A stretch of 64,000 nt of DNA from Archaeoglobus sp. UBA234 (GTDB lineage Archaea > Halobacteriota > Archaeoglobi > Archaeoglobales > Archaeoglobaceae), in contig DACH01000020.1 of assembly GCA_002494625.1 (NCBI GenBank), forward strand, positions 124,001-188,000, in the 5' to 3' direction. Below, in pieces: positions 54,234-63,931 of this stretch. Both the position numbers and the translations under genes were made by a program. Under the pieces are notes generated by a model. That model ran no database searches. It was given only the letters and a program-made list of their open reading frames with translations, and was not told the origin of the DNA. Every line of letters begins with the position of its first letter. Position 1 is the stretch's first letter.

Positions 54234-54274
54234 TTTAGCGAGAATCGAGTTGTATAAATGAATTTCGCCAAAGC

Positions 54275-55633
54275 TTATTTCCTCAACTTCCAGAACCCGA
54301 AGTCTGATAGTGTAACAACCTCATCAATATAGCCACGTGGATGTGAATGGATTAGGACGTATGGCCCTATGTAATAAATTGTGATATTCCCATTTTTGGT
54401 TTCTTTAATTTCAACCCATGCTTTGTATGTGATAAACCAGTCTGGATCGAGCATTATGGCTTTCTCAACTTTTCTTTCAGTCCATACCCAAGTAGCGTTT
54501 TTTACAAAAACGCCGTGTGGTGTGCCAGCTATAAGTTCTCCTTCTGCTTGTTTGTTCAGAATGTCTATTATTTTGCTGTCATACCAAAAACCGAAATCGT
54601 AGGTGCTATCTGCTCCTATTTCACTTAGCTCGTAGACTGCTATGCTTAATGCCACTGTTTGCAGTATCAACAGTACAATAATTAACTTTACAGAATCTAA
54701 TCTGAACTTCATGTGGTATTTGACATCTTCAGCCAGCTTTATAAGACCAAAACCAGCTACAATTGATAGCAGAGCCTGTGGTCCGAGAAAGTATCTTTCA
54801 AATGGTCCGTTCAATATGAATCCGGGAATTAAGTTTAGGGTCAAAAGAGGTGGGAGGGTTAAAAGCAGGATGTTTCTATGTTTCTCATCCTTGTAAATTC
54901 CGTAAATAAAGCCCAAAATCGTAAAAAAATGGGCAATGAGACTCTCAGCCCAGTCTCTTAAGATAAGGGTAATTAGTTTGAGGTTCTGGTTTATCAAATA
55001 TTCTGCAGCAGATTCAGTTATTGGACGCCATCCTGTTTTTAATAGATAAATCCAAGCTATGTTTCCTGCAATTATTATAATCGAAACTAAGAATGTCTTA
55101 GAGAGTTCCTCTTTTTTGTTTTTCCACACGTATATCAAGTAGAATGGATAAAAAATCAGCCACATCTCCCTTGCTGCAAAAGCAAGAGCTACAGAAACTC
55201 CAGATAGTGCAAATCTATTCCTTATAAAAAAATACAATCCCAGAAGTATGAAGAATAGCCCGTATGGCTCCAAGTTATACCTTGCTCCGAATCTCAGCGT
55301 GTTGAATGAGAGCAGAAATAGAATGGTAGATATTAAAGCTGCTTTTCCTCCATAAAACTCTTTAGAGATCCTATATATGAGTAGTGAGCATGCTATTGTA
55401 ATAGCTGCAGTCAAAAGTCTTGGCAGCATTATCTGGAGATATATATCTTGAGAGGATTTAATCAAAGGTAAAGCAATCAAGAATGCCAAGGACGAGCGAG
55501 GATGAAATACCCCCCCTCCGAAGTTTCTTGCCATATCCCAGTAGAGTATTTCGTCTTCGAATAATCGCAGGAACCAAAGGGGAAGCATTAGGAGCGCAAG
55601 TCCGGTTAGGACTATCTTTCTGACACCATTCAC
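54275..55633 (-). CDS. GT-C-fold membrane glycosyltransferase (GT39/ArnT-like)
   Basis: A 452-residue polytopic protein with GTG start after GGTGATG. The first lumenal loop has the catalytic acidic pair FEDEILYWDMARNF, as in PMT/ArnT-type enzymes, then HPRSSLAFLIALPL. About ten helices follow, and the C-terminal 110 residues form a soluble domain (FGFWYDSKIIDILNKQAEGE). It would move a sugar from a lipid carrier onto a surface glycan. Its 5' end is duplicated at 45886. Confidence 0.8.
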   Translation of the reverse strand: MNGVRKIVLTGLALLMLPLWFLRLFEDEILYWDMARNFGGGVFHPRSSLAFLIALPLIKSSQDIYLQIMLPRLLTAAITIACSLLIYRISKEFYGGKAALISTILFLLSFNTLRFGARYNLEPYGLFFILLGLYFFIRNRFALSGVSVALAFAAREMWLIFYPFYLIYVWKNKKEELSKTFLVSIIIIAGNIAWIYLLKTGWRPITESAAEYLINQNLKLITLILRDWAESLIAHFFTILGFIYGIYKDEKHRNILLLTLPPLLTLNLIPGFILNGPFERYFLGPQALLSIVAGFGLIKLAEDVKYHMKFRLDSVKLIIVLLILQTVALSIAVYELSEIGADSTYDFGFWYDSKIIDILNKQAEGELIAGTPHGVFVKNATWVWTERKVEKAIMLDPDWFITYKAWVEIKETKNGNITIYYIGPYVLIHSHPRGYIDEVVTLSDFGFWKLRK

Positions 55634-55734
55634 ATATCATCACCTTTGTTGGAAGCTTAATATTTTTTTAACTTTGAAGTCATCTGGCTGGAGCATCGAT
55701 TGGCTCTCTTATGATGTTATAGTCTTGGCAAATC

Positions 55735-55850
55735 ACACTTTTTTTCTTCTCTCCGGTCGTAGAGTGAATTTCCAATGATCCTGTGAAGGATGTAGTAGAA
55801 ATCATTATAAACTAATTCGAACCGGTTCTAGGGTTTAGTTCTGTAGTTTA
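55735..55850 (-). pseudogene. Highly decayed 3' end of a large membrane protein, copy E
   Basis: Minus-strand frame reading RFELVYNDFYYILHRIIGNS and LYDRREEKK, a degraded version of the WFEIGL-helix-LFYDWRKE segment of copies A and D. The rest of 55634-55899 shows nothing recognisable. Tentative because divergence is high. Confidence 0.45.
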
Positions 55851-55899
55851 TAATCTAACTTTGTTTATCTCAGCTTATAACAAGGTAGGGGGACTGGGA

Positions 55900-57258
55900 T
55901 TATGTATTAAACTTTTTAAAAATGTCCTTATGTTTACTAATTGCTTTTTTAATTTTAATGCGTTCATTTTCTATGTGGGTTTTTATGAACTTTTGTTCTA
56001 GTTTAGTCATAAGTTCTTTTCTTATTTCCTGAATCAATTTATTATCAGAATAGTATATGTTATTATACTCTAATGGATCATTCTTCAGATTGTATAATTC
56101 TTTTTTACAATTAATATTATTTATTAATTTATAGTCGTTAGTCCTTATGGCTATTCTCTTTTCTCTATAAATTTTATTTATCCTATCATCTGTAATTTTA
56201 TTCAATGTATGTATAGGCGGTGTGTATTCGGAAAACGCATATTTTGAGAGTTCCTCACATTCTTCCTTCTCTAAAAGAGATGGGAAATTACTTTTTTTAC
56301 CTACTATATCAATAATCGTACCGAATATATCTGTTAATTGTACTTGGTTATATACTCTTTCTTTTCCACGTTCTGGATATTTAACTATTAAAGGTACTTT
56401 TATCAAATCGTCGTATAGACCTATCTGATGCTCAATAATCCTCAATTCACGTTCTTCACCAAAACATTGACCATGATCTGCAGTAATAATTATTAGGGTT
56501 TCGTCCAGTAAATATGAGATGTTATCTAGAAGTTCACCAATTTTATAATCTAAGTAAGCTATTTCACCATCATATAAGTCAATAAGAATCCTTCGTTCAG
56601 AGTCTGATATTTTCCAGTCTCCAGAATAAAAATCCGGGAATTTCTTATCGCGGATACGTTTGTTGATAATCAAATCCCAAGGAAATTTATTTCCAAATTT
56701 TTTATTGAACGGTCTTCTTGGATTATATGGATGATGCGGCTCTATATAATGAACATACATAAAAAAAGGCTTATTTCTATCTCTCTCTTCTAAATATTTT
56801 ATAATGTTTATATTGGTAATTTCCGCTCCATAATCTTTTAGTGATAATCCTGCCTTAATAAGTTCAATAATTCTTGGGATTCCTTTACTGGGGAATGTGT
56901 ATTTATCGAATTCGTAGAATTTGTCAAATCCTTGGTCTAAGCCAAAGTTACGTGATACCCATGGATTATTGGAAAATGCTATGGTTTCGTACCCTTCTTT
57001 TTTGAGTATGCTTGCTAAAGATGGTTTTGTGAGTTTATTCTTTTCGTCAATGACACCGTGTTCTGATGGCAATAAGCCGGTAAAAAGAGAAACTACTGCA
57101 GGAAGAGTCCATGGTGCAGGTGATATTGCGTTTTCATACAAAACAGCCTTTTTGGAGAACTCATCTATGTTTGGTGTAGTGTTCCTGGAATATCTATAGC
57201 AGGACATATTACGGGCTCTTACCGCATCCATTACTATGATAATAATATTATATTTCAT
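55900..57258 (-). CDS. Sulfatase/alkaline-phosphatase-fold hydrolase
   Basis: A 452-residue protein. Metal residues are seen as IVMDAVRARNMSCY, ITADHGQCFGEE and YVHYIEPHHPY. At the formylglycine position sulfatases have C/S-x-P-x-R; here the site reads SPAPWTLPAVVSLFTGLLPSE, with Thr after Trp and no R, so a formylglycine sulfatase is unlikely. A Thr-nucleophile phosphotransferase or phosphodiesterase fits better. ATG after GGAGGGT; overlaps the upstream glycosyltransferase by 11 bp, placing it in the glycan operon. Confidence 0.82.
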   Translation of the reverse strand: MKYNIIIIVMDAVRARNMSCYRYSRNTTPNIDEFSKKAVLYENAISPAPWTLPAVVSLFTGLLPSEHGVIDEKNKLTKPSLASILKKEGYETIAFSNNPWVSRNFGLDQGFDKFYEFDKYTFPSKGIPRIIELIKAGLSLKDYGAEITNINIIKYLEERDRNKPFFMYVHYIEPHHPYNPRRPFNKKFGNKFPWDLIINKRIRDKKFPDFYSGDWKISDSERRILIDLYDGEIAYLDYKIGELLDNISYLLDETLIIITADHGQCFGEERELRIIEHQIGLYDDLIKVPLIVKYPERGKERVYNQVQLTDIFGTIIDIVGKKSNFPSLLEKEECEELSKYAFSEYTPPIHTLNKITDDRINKIYREKRIAIRTNDYKLINNINCKKELYNLKNDPLEYNNIYYSDNKLIQEIRKELMTKLEQKFIKTHIENERIKIKKAISKHKDIFKKFNT

Positions 57259-58453
57259 TACTTTTACCCTCCGTATCTAAATTAATTTTATTTAAAATTA
57301 AATTGAATTCACGTTCTAGGACATCTCTCTCATCATACCTTTTTGAGAATTTTTTACATTTTATGCCTAATTTCATGTAGTCCATATTCAGTAGCCTTTC
57401 AATATTTTGGGCTAGGCGTTCTATGTTGCCCGTAGGAGATGTAATAAAACCATTGCATTCACTGAATAAAACTTTGTGTGTCTTATTGTCATAACTCAAA
57501 ACAGGGAGTGAGCATGCCATGGCTTCTAAAATACTAAGTGATGATCCTTCTTCTTCAAGTTTAGATGGATGAATAAAAATCCTGCTCTGTTTCATCTTTT
57601 TTATTTTTTCTTCTTCGGGTAAGAAGCCTAACATTTTAACATTTTCTTCCAATCCGTATTTAGAGATGATATTCATAGCATGGTTGTAGTAGTTCCCAGC
57701 TCCTATAATTAGTAATGTGCGTTTTTTATTTTTTTTAGCAACAATATTCCAAGCTTTTATTAGGTCTTCGACACCTTTGATTTTTTCCACTCTCCCCACG
57801 AAACATGCATCGTATTTTTTGTCACAGACTGTTATTGAATCAAAATACTGGTGATCAACAAAATTGGAGGACAAAATAATTTGGCTATCAGGAAATCCAA
57901 GACAGATTAAGTTTTTATATACTAATTTCGAGACTGAAATTAATGCAGTAGCCTTCCGTAATAAGTATAATGTGATCCTCTCTTTTAGAGTATTATGTGA
58001 TCCATAACCCGTAATCTGAACATAACAAATTAAAGGGGAATTTTTAAGGGCGGCAATTATATATGCAGGGAGTAAGTCTGATAAAGTACCATTTGCTGCG
58101 ACTACTATATCAATGTCTTCACGATCAAATCCGATTTTAATTGACGTTAAAATCCATATAAAAAAACGTATAAGCAATAATAAGATTCTTTCGAAGTTGT
58201 TGTGTTCATTCTCTAATATGCCCATAATTGGTAATGTAATAGTAATGGTGGGTAAATCTAATCCTAATAAACGAGTGGGAGAGGGTGCAGACTCCAAGAT
58301 CTTGACATTATTTTTATAGCTCAATCTTTTAGCAGATTTAAGAACTCTTATTTCACCTCCTCCGATTTTTCCTGACCAGTTAAGATTGTTGGAGACTATA
58401 AACAGAATATTGAGAGACTCCTTCTTTTCTTCACTCTGCAGACTCTTGTTCAT
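57248..58453 (-). CDS. Glycosyltransferase family 4
   Basis: A 401-residue GT-B enzyme. The N-terminal acceptor domain has WSGKIGGGEIRVLKSAKRLS, the donor domain starts CFVGRVEKIKGVEDLIKAWN, and the sugar-nucleotide site is HPSKLEEEGSSLSILEAMAC (E-x7-E). No membrane segment apart from a hydrophobic patch near residue 90 (ILLLLIRFFIWILTSI). Probably transfers one sugar of the surface polysaccharide. Confidence 0.88.
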   Translation of the reverse strand: MNKSLQSEEKKESLNILFIVSNNLNWSGKIGGGEIRVLKSAKRLSYKNNVKILESAPSPTRLLGLDLPTITITLPIMGILENEHNNFERILLLLIRFFIWILTSIKIGFDREDIDIVVAANGTLSDLLPAYIIAALKNSPLICYVQITGYGSHNTLKERITLYLLRKATALISVSKLVYKNLICLGFPDSQIILSSNFVDHQYFDSITVCDKKYDACFVGRVEKIKGVEDLIKAWNIVAKKNKKRTLLIIGAGNYYNHAMNIISKYGLEENVKMLGFLPEEEKIKKMKQSRIFIHPSKLEEEGSSLSILEAMACSLPVLSYDNKTHKVLFSECNGFITSPTGNIERLAQNIERLLNMDYMKLGIKCKKFSKRYDERDVLEREFNLILNKINLDTEGKSNEI

Positions 58454-58597
58454 ATTTTTTCACCACTAACTAGAGTAGTTATGGGGAAAATATAATGGTA
58501 GGTTATTTGTGGTTAGCTATAATAAGTTTAGCATTTACTATCTCTGAGTAGTGATCTACATCTAGAGTTGTGTAAAATAGTTGAAATGAGAGATAGT

Positions 58598-60844
58598 TTA
58601 TTTTTTCTGATATGTTCTAACTAGTAGCATTGTATAAGATATAAATAAAATTGCTATCCATAAAATTAAAATAAATTCTCTTAAATTTTGCGTTTCATTA
58701 ATTAATTCAAGCGTAAATTCGTTTCCATATTTATTTTCAAGATAGAATCCATTGGCCCAACCCATTGCCTTAAAATGTGTTAATTTCTCCTTTTCTCCAT
58801 TGGGGTAAATTATATACGTATTCCAGTCTTTGTTAAATTGTTCAAAGAAGTATATATAATAAGGACCAGAATTTTCTTCTAGTACCTTAACATAAATCTT
58901 ATATTGTGAAGGAGAGTATAATGGATTCATTTCAGTAATTCTAATGTAAACGCCATCTTCGTTTGATATTTCTTCCCAATCGTAAGATGTAATCTCTTGC
59001 TTATTTAGAAATACCTTCGAAACGAAAATTAAAGGTAGGAAATCTTTATTTTTATATATAATATAGTCATCTGTTTCTTTAATTTTTACTATCTTTTCTT
59101 GTCGATCAAATATGGATTCGAATAACTTTGGGTCACCGACGATGTACTCGGGTATATCTCCAGAATACCAAATTCGTGGCTCACCACGTTGTTTATAATT
59201 TTTCAAAACAACGATATACTTAATATTTAATGGCTTAAGTAATAAACTCAAATTAAGTTCGGACATGTTATTTTTGTCGTGTGAATATTCGGACATAGTA
59301 TGAACAACATATTCTATATACTTATCAATTATGTCATTTCCGGAAGGGAAAATGCCACTTTCCATATATAAGTTTCTATAGTAGTTGGTATTTGCTTCTT
59401 GTGGCACAAATAGAACTCTAAATGGTCCGTTTTTAGTTTTTTCATTCTGGAAATCTGAGATCATGTCAATGGCATATTGTGGAATGTTTCCCCATGTGAC
59501 CTCATGTGTCCCACCTTGTCCGCTTATCATACTATGGGGTGTTATTGCTCTCTCTAAATTGAATACTAAAAAATTGCCATATGTAATTATTGGGAAAATT
59601 ATTAAAAGTATGATGGTCAGTAGTAGGAATATAGATATAGTCTTACTACTGAATTTGTTAGTAATCTTTTTTGATATTTCGTTGAGGCCAATAGGTATTA
59701 ATGTACATAAAAGTGGTGATGTAACTATCATCAATTTAACGGGTCCTGCAAAAGGGGCTAAAAATACACTTTTGCTTATGATTTGATTTGGGATATTGCT
59801 TCCAAGTTTTATTAATAAAATCCATCCGTTTATCAATAATATTGAAGATATAAAGCTTAGGGAGATAGCTCTTTTGAAGTATTCTTTAGTAAAAAGAGAG
59901 AAAATAACAATTATTGGTAATATAAAAGCTAATGGATTTAGGGGGTGTGTTGAGATGGGGCAACATGTATACTCTTGTGAAAAAATGAGAAACACGGAGA
60001 GAGGGTTTGGGTATAGTACTTGATATATAGGTCTTCTAACGGGTTCTATGCTAATTCCACGACTTTTTACAATTTGTTGGAGGTCGGGAGGCCAATCATC
60101 AACTAAAATGTCTAGGTGGGTATAGAAAACTGGCAAGATCAACAAAATATAAAAGCCAAGAGAGACAATAATTCTTGCAAGTCTAAATAATATGTTTTTG
60201 AGGGATCTTCTTTGGGATAATAAATATGCGAGGAAGAGGGATGTTATTAACGGAATCATTAAAAACACCCCTTGAAAGTTAATTAGGGATGATAAAAATA
60301 GAGAAAATGATAATCCTAATATATTTGATGGTAAGTCGTCGTCAGAAAATAAAAGTCTAAACGTAAACAACATAACTAAGGGGGCTGTAGCATATATGAA
60401 CATAATACCAGTAGCAAAAAAATTTTTTAAAACAACTCCATTTATCCCATATATAATTGATGTAATTAAAATAAATAATTTGGAACTAACAAGATTAGTT
60501 TTTTCTAAAAAAAGATGCATTGAAATGGTAGATATTACAAACACTGAAAATATGATTATTCTCTGAGCTATAGTCACTCCAAAGAGCTTTGATAACCCAT
60601 ATACCAATGGTAAAATTAAAGGTCCCGAATAAGGTTGACCAAAATTGAGTTGGGCCCAACATGAAACAAATACATCAATGTTGGCTTTAGGAGGTATATT
60701 GGGTACAAATGTGTCGACTAGCCAAATTATACTATTGAGATTAGCTAGGAATGGTTCATGCAATATGATGAAATAAAAGATTAGGTAAAATGAAAATGGA
60801 TGCACTTTATCTACAGCAAATCTGAGCTTTGATAGACATCTCAT
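58598..60844 (-). CDS. Large polytopic membrane protein (YfhO/GT-C-like)
   Basis: About 748 residues from the ATG preceded by GGTGAGTTCA (a start eight codons upstream lacks a good site). The first 450 residues contain roughly 12 to 14 helices, with NFGQPYSGPLILPLVYGLSK between the first ones; the C-terminal third is soluble and ends in one last helix and a basic tail. This is the layout of YfhO-like and GT-C proteins that handle lipid-linked sugars, but no catalytic motif is certain. The 3'-end relics at 47.5-51 kb have the same layout. AT-rich. Confidence 0.7.
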   Translation of the reverse strand: MRCLSKLRFAVDKVHPFSFYLIFYFIILHEPFLANLNSIIWLVDTFVPNIPPKANIDVFVSCWAQLNFGQPYSGPLILPLVYGLSKLFGVTIAQRIIIFSVFVISTISMHLFLEKTNLVSSKLFILITSIIYGINGVVLKNFFATGIMFIYATAPLVMLFTFRLLFSDDDLPSNILGLSFSLFLSSLINFQGVFLMIPLITSLFLAYLLSQRRSLKNILFRLARIIVSLGFYILLILPVFYTHLDILVDDWPPDLQQIVKSRGISIEPVRRPIYQVLYPNPLSVFLIFSQEYTCCPISTHPLNPLAFILPIIVIFSLFTKEYFKRAISLSFISSILLINGWILLIKLGSNIPNQIISKSVFLAPFAGPVKLMIVTSPLLCTLIPIGLNEISKKITNKFSSKTISIFLLLTIILLIIFPIITYGNFLVFNLERAITPHSMISGQGGTHEVTWGNIPQYAIDMISDFQNEKTKNGPFRVLFVPQEANTNYYRNLYMESGIFPSGNDIIDKYIEYVVHTMSEYSHDKNNMSELNLSLLLKPLNIKYIVVLKNYKQRGEPRIWYSGDIPEYIVGDPKLFESIFDRQEKIVKIKETDDYIIYKNKDFLPLIFVSKVFLNKQEITSYDWEEISNEDGVYIRITEMNPLYSPSQYKIYVKVLEENSGPYYIYFFEQFNKDWNTYIIYPNGEKEKLTHFKAMGWANGFYLENKYGNEFTLELINETQNLREFILILWIAILFISYTMLLVRTYQKK

Positions 60845-61202
60845 TGAACTCACCCTCACACCCGCCATCCTAATATTTTATTTACTTTACACTTTACATA
60901 GTCATAAGGAAGCTTATGTAGTTACCAACGTCTAAATGAATGTTAATCAGCCGTTATGAACTTTCTATATATCTATTTTTAGTGATTTTTGGACTTGTTT
61001 TTTACAGATCTTAGTTTTAATGGTCATTTTATCAACACTCCATGGAGAAATCTTTTCTTACGGGTTCGAAAATTATTATACAATAGATCGCATAATAATT
61101 GATCTTAAAATTTTTAGATTAAGCTCTAATTCCCCGTCCTCCTCTCTTTTTATTCAAAATACGGGATGTATTATGATCTGTACCCTATACAACAAATGTC
61201 TT
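60845..61202. other. Geneless AT-rich stretch
   Basis: No coding region on either strand. It separates two minus-strand transcription units and should hold the promoter of the polytopic protein gene; TATATATCTATTTTTAGTG near 60966-60984 is a candidate. The hairpin-prone ATTATTATACAATAGATCG region around 61070 has no clear role. Confidence 0.4.
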
Positions 61203-62387
61203 CTATTGTTTCAGCACAAGCATTTTAATAATCCGTTTTTCCCTTTCAGCAATTTTGTACCAATCGTATTCTCGTACGAATTTTTTTGCATCTTTAGCCA
61301 GCATTATTCTTTTATTTTCATTTTTTAAAAGTTCTATGATTATATTAGCAAATATTATAATATCTTTATTGGATATTTTTATTAAACCTTTTTTAAAAAT
61401 ATCGTCATATGTTGGTAAATCAAATGCAACTACGGGTAACTCACAAGCCATTGCCTCTAAAATAGCCATTCCAAATCCCTCCTCATGGCTTGGAAATATG
61501 AACACTCTACTTCTTTTCATGTATTTAATTTTATCATCCTCCTTAACAAATCCTATAGATATAATGTTTTTTTCTAGATTATACTTCTTTATTTCTTTCT
61601 CTAGATATCTTTTATAAACTGGATCTATATGTCCAATTATTATTAGTTTCGCGTCACTTTTATATTTGCAAACTTCTCTCCAAATAGGAACAATATCATA
61701 TAATCCTTTATTTGGTCTTAATCCACCCAAAAAACAAGCATCATATGTTTTATCTTTGACTTTAATTGAACCTATAATATTTAAATCAACTCCATTAAGT
61801 ACGAAACTTATTTTTTCTGGAACGTTAAGTTCTTTGGCTATTTTTTTACCCATGTCTGTTTTAAGAAGAAAAACATTATCAGCAAATTTTTTAATAATAA
61901 GCCAATCTAATTTCTGGAGGATTGAAGATAAACATGTTGTTACAAAACTAAAAGGTGTATTTTTTTTAACTGAAATTTTATGGTGAATCATTGCAATCCA
62001 TTTTGTGTTTTTGTATTTTATTTTGTATAGAAGTGCAGGTATAATATCACAAAAATAGTCAGAATCCGTGTAAACTACATCAACTTTCGGCAACTTTGGA
62101 ATAAAAATAAATGAAAACAACGTACTGATTAAATATGATATTATTCTATCAAATATTGTATCTTCTTTATTTTTCCAGATATGTGAAGGAAGGATATAAT
62201 AATTAGCATTCATTCCAAATTTCTTACAGGCTTTGAATCCGCCCATTGTTGTGAGAATGTATGTTTCAATGCCTTTTTCTTTGAATTTTTTTGCAATTTC
62301 AATTGTTCGTCTTAAGCTTCCACCAAGTTTATCTGAAAGTCCATTGCCATTCACAATGTAAAGGATTTTCAGTGCTTCGCATTTCAT
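61203..62387 (-). CDS. Glycosyltransferase family 4
   Basis: A 394-residue GT-B enzyme. Acceptor-side motif GLSDKLGGSLRRTIEIAKKF; donor domain begins CFLGGLRPNKGLYDIVPIWR; donor site FPSHEEGFGMAILEAMACEL with E-x7-E. Only about 25% identity by eye to the protein at 57248. GTGGTG lies just before the ATG. Part of the glycan locus. Confidence 0.88.
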   Translation of the reverse strand: MKCEALKILYIVNGNGLSDKLGGSLRRTIEIAKKFKEKGIETYILTTMGGFKACKKFGMNANYYILPSHIWKNKEDTIFDRIISYLISTLFSFIFIPKLPKVDVVYTDSDYFCDIIPALLYKIKYKNTKWIAMIHHKISVKKNTPFSFVTTCLSSILQKLDWLIIKKFADNVFLLKTDMGKKIAKELNVPEKISFVLNGVDLNIIGSIKVKDKTYDACFLGGLRPNKGLYDIVPIWREVCKYKSDAKLIIIGHIDPVYKRYLEKEIKKYNLEKNIISIGFVKEDDKIKYMKRSRVFIFPSHEEGFGMAILEAMACELPVVAFDLPTYDDIFKKGLIKISNKDIIIFANIIIELLKNENKRIMLAKDAKKFVREYDWYKIAEREKRIIKMLVLKQ

Positions 62388-62396
62388 AGTACACCA

Positions 62397-63296
62397 CTAA
62401 TACACTTTCTTAAAAATTAATGTGAGTTGCAGCCCGGATTTTTTGCTACTTCTCTTTAGATCCATTTCCTCGAATTTCCACCACAGCTTTGAGTCTTTGT
62501 TTTTTAATTTTGGATGGATTAAAGAAAGAAAAATTTGAAGCATTTTTGGAAAGTGTCCAGTATAGAAAACACCTTCTATGTTAAAACCTTGTTTAGAGAA
62601 TTTTTCAATTAAGTCTTCTGCTTTATAGTGTCTAAGATGACCCACTTTTTTGTCATGTATATAATAAGGCATCCAAAAAATCGGGTTTATTCTTTTATAC
62701 ATATTTGGGACTGAAATAAATACTTTTCCATTTGGTTTTATAATTCTTGCAATCTCTTTTATTACTAATTCATCATTTGGTATATGTTCTAACACTGAAA
62801 TTGCACTTACCTTACTGAAAGTTTTACTTTTGAATGGTAAGTATTCAGCATTAGCAACCGCAAAATTACATAATTTGGAATTTTTTAATTCATTTTCTGC
62901 AAAGTATTTTGCCTTTTTGATGCCTTCGAAAGATATGTCAATACCAACAGAAAACACATTTTTCCTTGAAGCTTCGATAACAGTATATCCTGAACCACCA
63001 ACACCTATATCTAAGTAGTTATCTCCAGGAGATAATTCTAACCATTCAAAAAGCCTCCTAATGTAGCTTATTCTCCAGTTTTCAAGTTCATATTTATCAT
63101 AGGTTTTGAATTCCTTATTAAATATTTTTGCCTGTATTTCAACATGTTTTGAAGTTTTAGCTACTAAAATTGGAATATTGCCTACTATTAGAAATTCTTG
63201 GTTGCAATTAACACATTTTAGATTATTAGTGCCTAATTTAAGGGAGGATTTACATAAAGGACATGCCAATAATCTTAAAAACTTTAAATTTATCAT
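62397..63296 (-). CDS. SAM methyltransferase with N-terminal zinc ribbon
   Basis: A 299-residue protein. Residues 12-35 are a Trm112-like ribbon (LACPLCKSSLKLG, then LKCVNCNQEF). The methyltransferase core has YLDIGVGGSGYTVIEA, SVGIDISFEGIKKA and SVLEHIPNDELVIKEI. Such proteins occur in polysaccharide clusters, where they methylate sugars. Overlaps the preceding gene's stop. Confidence 0.85.
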   Translation of the reverse strand: MINLKFLRLLACPLCKSSLKLGTNNLKCVNCNQEFLIVGNIPILVAKTSKHVEIQAKIFNKEFKTYDKYELENWRISYIRRLFEWLELSPGDNYLDIGVGGSGYTVIEASRKNVFSVGIDISFEGIKKAKYFAENELKNSKLCNFAVANAEYLPFKSKTFSKVSAISVLEHIPNDELVIKEIARIIKPNGKVFISVPNMYKRINPIFWMPYYIHDKKVGHLRHYKAEDLIEKFSKQGFNIEGVFYTGHFPKMLQIFLSLIHPKLKNKDSKLWWKFEEMDLKRSSKKSGLQLTLIFKKVY

Positions 63297-63931
63297 TTTT
63301 TGACACCCTCTTTAATAGCTATCGCAATATTATAGTTCAAATAATTGTTAATTATAGGTATTTTTTCTAGAAAATCCTCGAAATAATGCAATAATTTGAT
63401 AATGGTTTTATTTCTGACACAGAATACGTGGCTATCTATTGTAAAAAACTCGAAATTATTGAAGTGCCTTTCTATTAACTGGTAAAAAAAATTTTTACTG
63501 AAATGCTCATGATCTTTTATTAAAGTTAAGTGAATATGTGAAATTGGATTATACCTATTTGATTCTATAATTATAATCTGACCTCCAGTTTTTGTTACTC
63601 TTATAATTTCTTCTAAAGCATCTTCGTGATTCTGAATGTGATGTAAAACATCCTTTACATATACAAGATCAAAAGTTTCATTTGGAAAAGGTAAATTACA
63701 AGCATCGCTAATAATAAAATCTATATTTATCCTTTTTTCCATAATTTTTATCCAGTTTTGATGAAAATTTATGTCAGTACCGACAACTTTCTTAACGAAT
63801 TTAGAGAAGAGTTCACAGTCTCCTCCATCGCCACAACCGACATCAAGAAGCATCTCTTTTCCTTTTAAGTCGACGTATTTGTATATTTTTCTTAGAATTC
63901 TTTCTCGATAACTTAAGACGTCGAATTTCAT
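63293..63931 (-). CDS. Class I SAM-dependent methyltransferase
   Basis: A 212-residue methyltransferase with MLLDVGCGDGGDCELF, VVGTDINFHQNWI and FDLVYVKDVLHHIQNH. The start is placed at MKFDVLSYRERI because GGTGAT lies 4 nt upstream; the longer frame adds 14 residues that overlap the upstream gene. The last residues form a short hydrophobic tail. Coupled to the partial gene at the window edge as ATGA. Confidence 0.85.
   Translation of the reverse strand: MKFDVLSYRERILRKIYKYVDLKGKEMLLDVGCGDGGDCELFSKFVKKVVGTDINFHQNWIKIMEKRINIDFIISDACNLPFPNETFDLVYVKDVLHHIQNHEDALEEIIRVTKTGGQIIIIESNRYNPISHIHLTLIKDHEHFSKNFFYQLIERHFNNFEFFTIDSHVFCVRNKTIIKLLHYFEDFLEKIPIINNYLNYNIAIAIKEGVKK

Noticed and set aside
61020..61328. 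102-codon plus-strand ORF at the end of the geneless stretch
   Set aside because: Half overlaps the glycosyltransferase gene on the other strand and the rest is low-complexity AT-rich sequence with no start signal.
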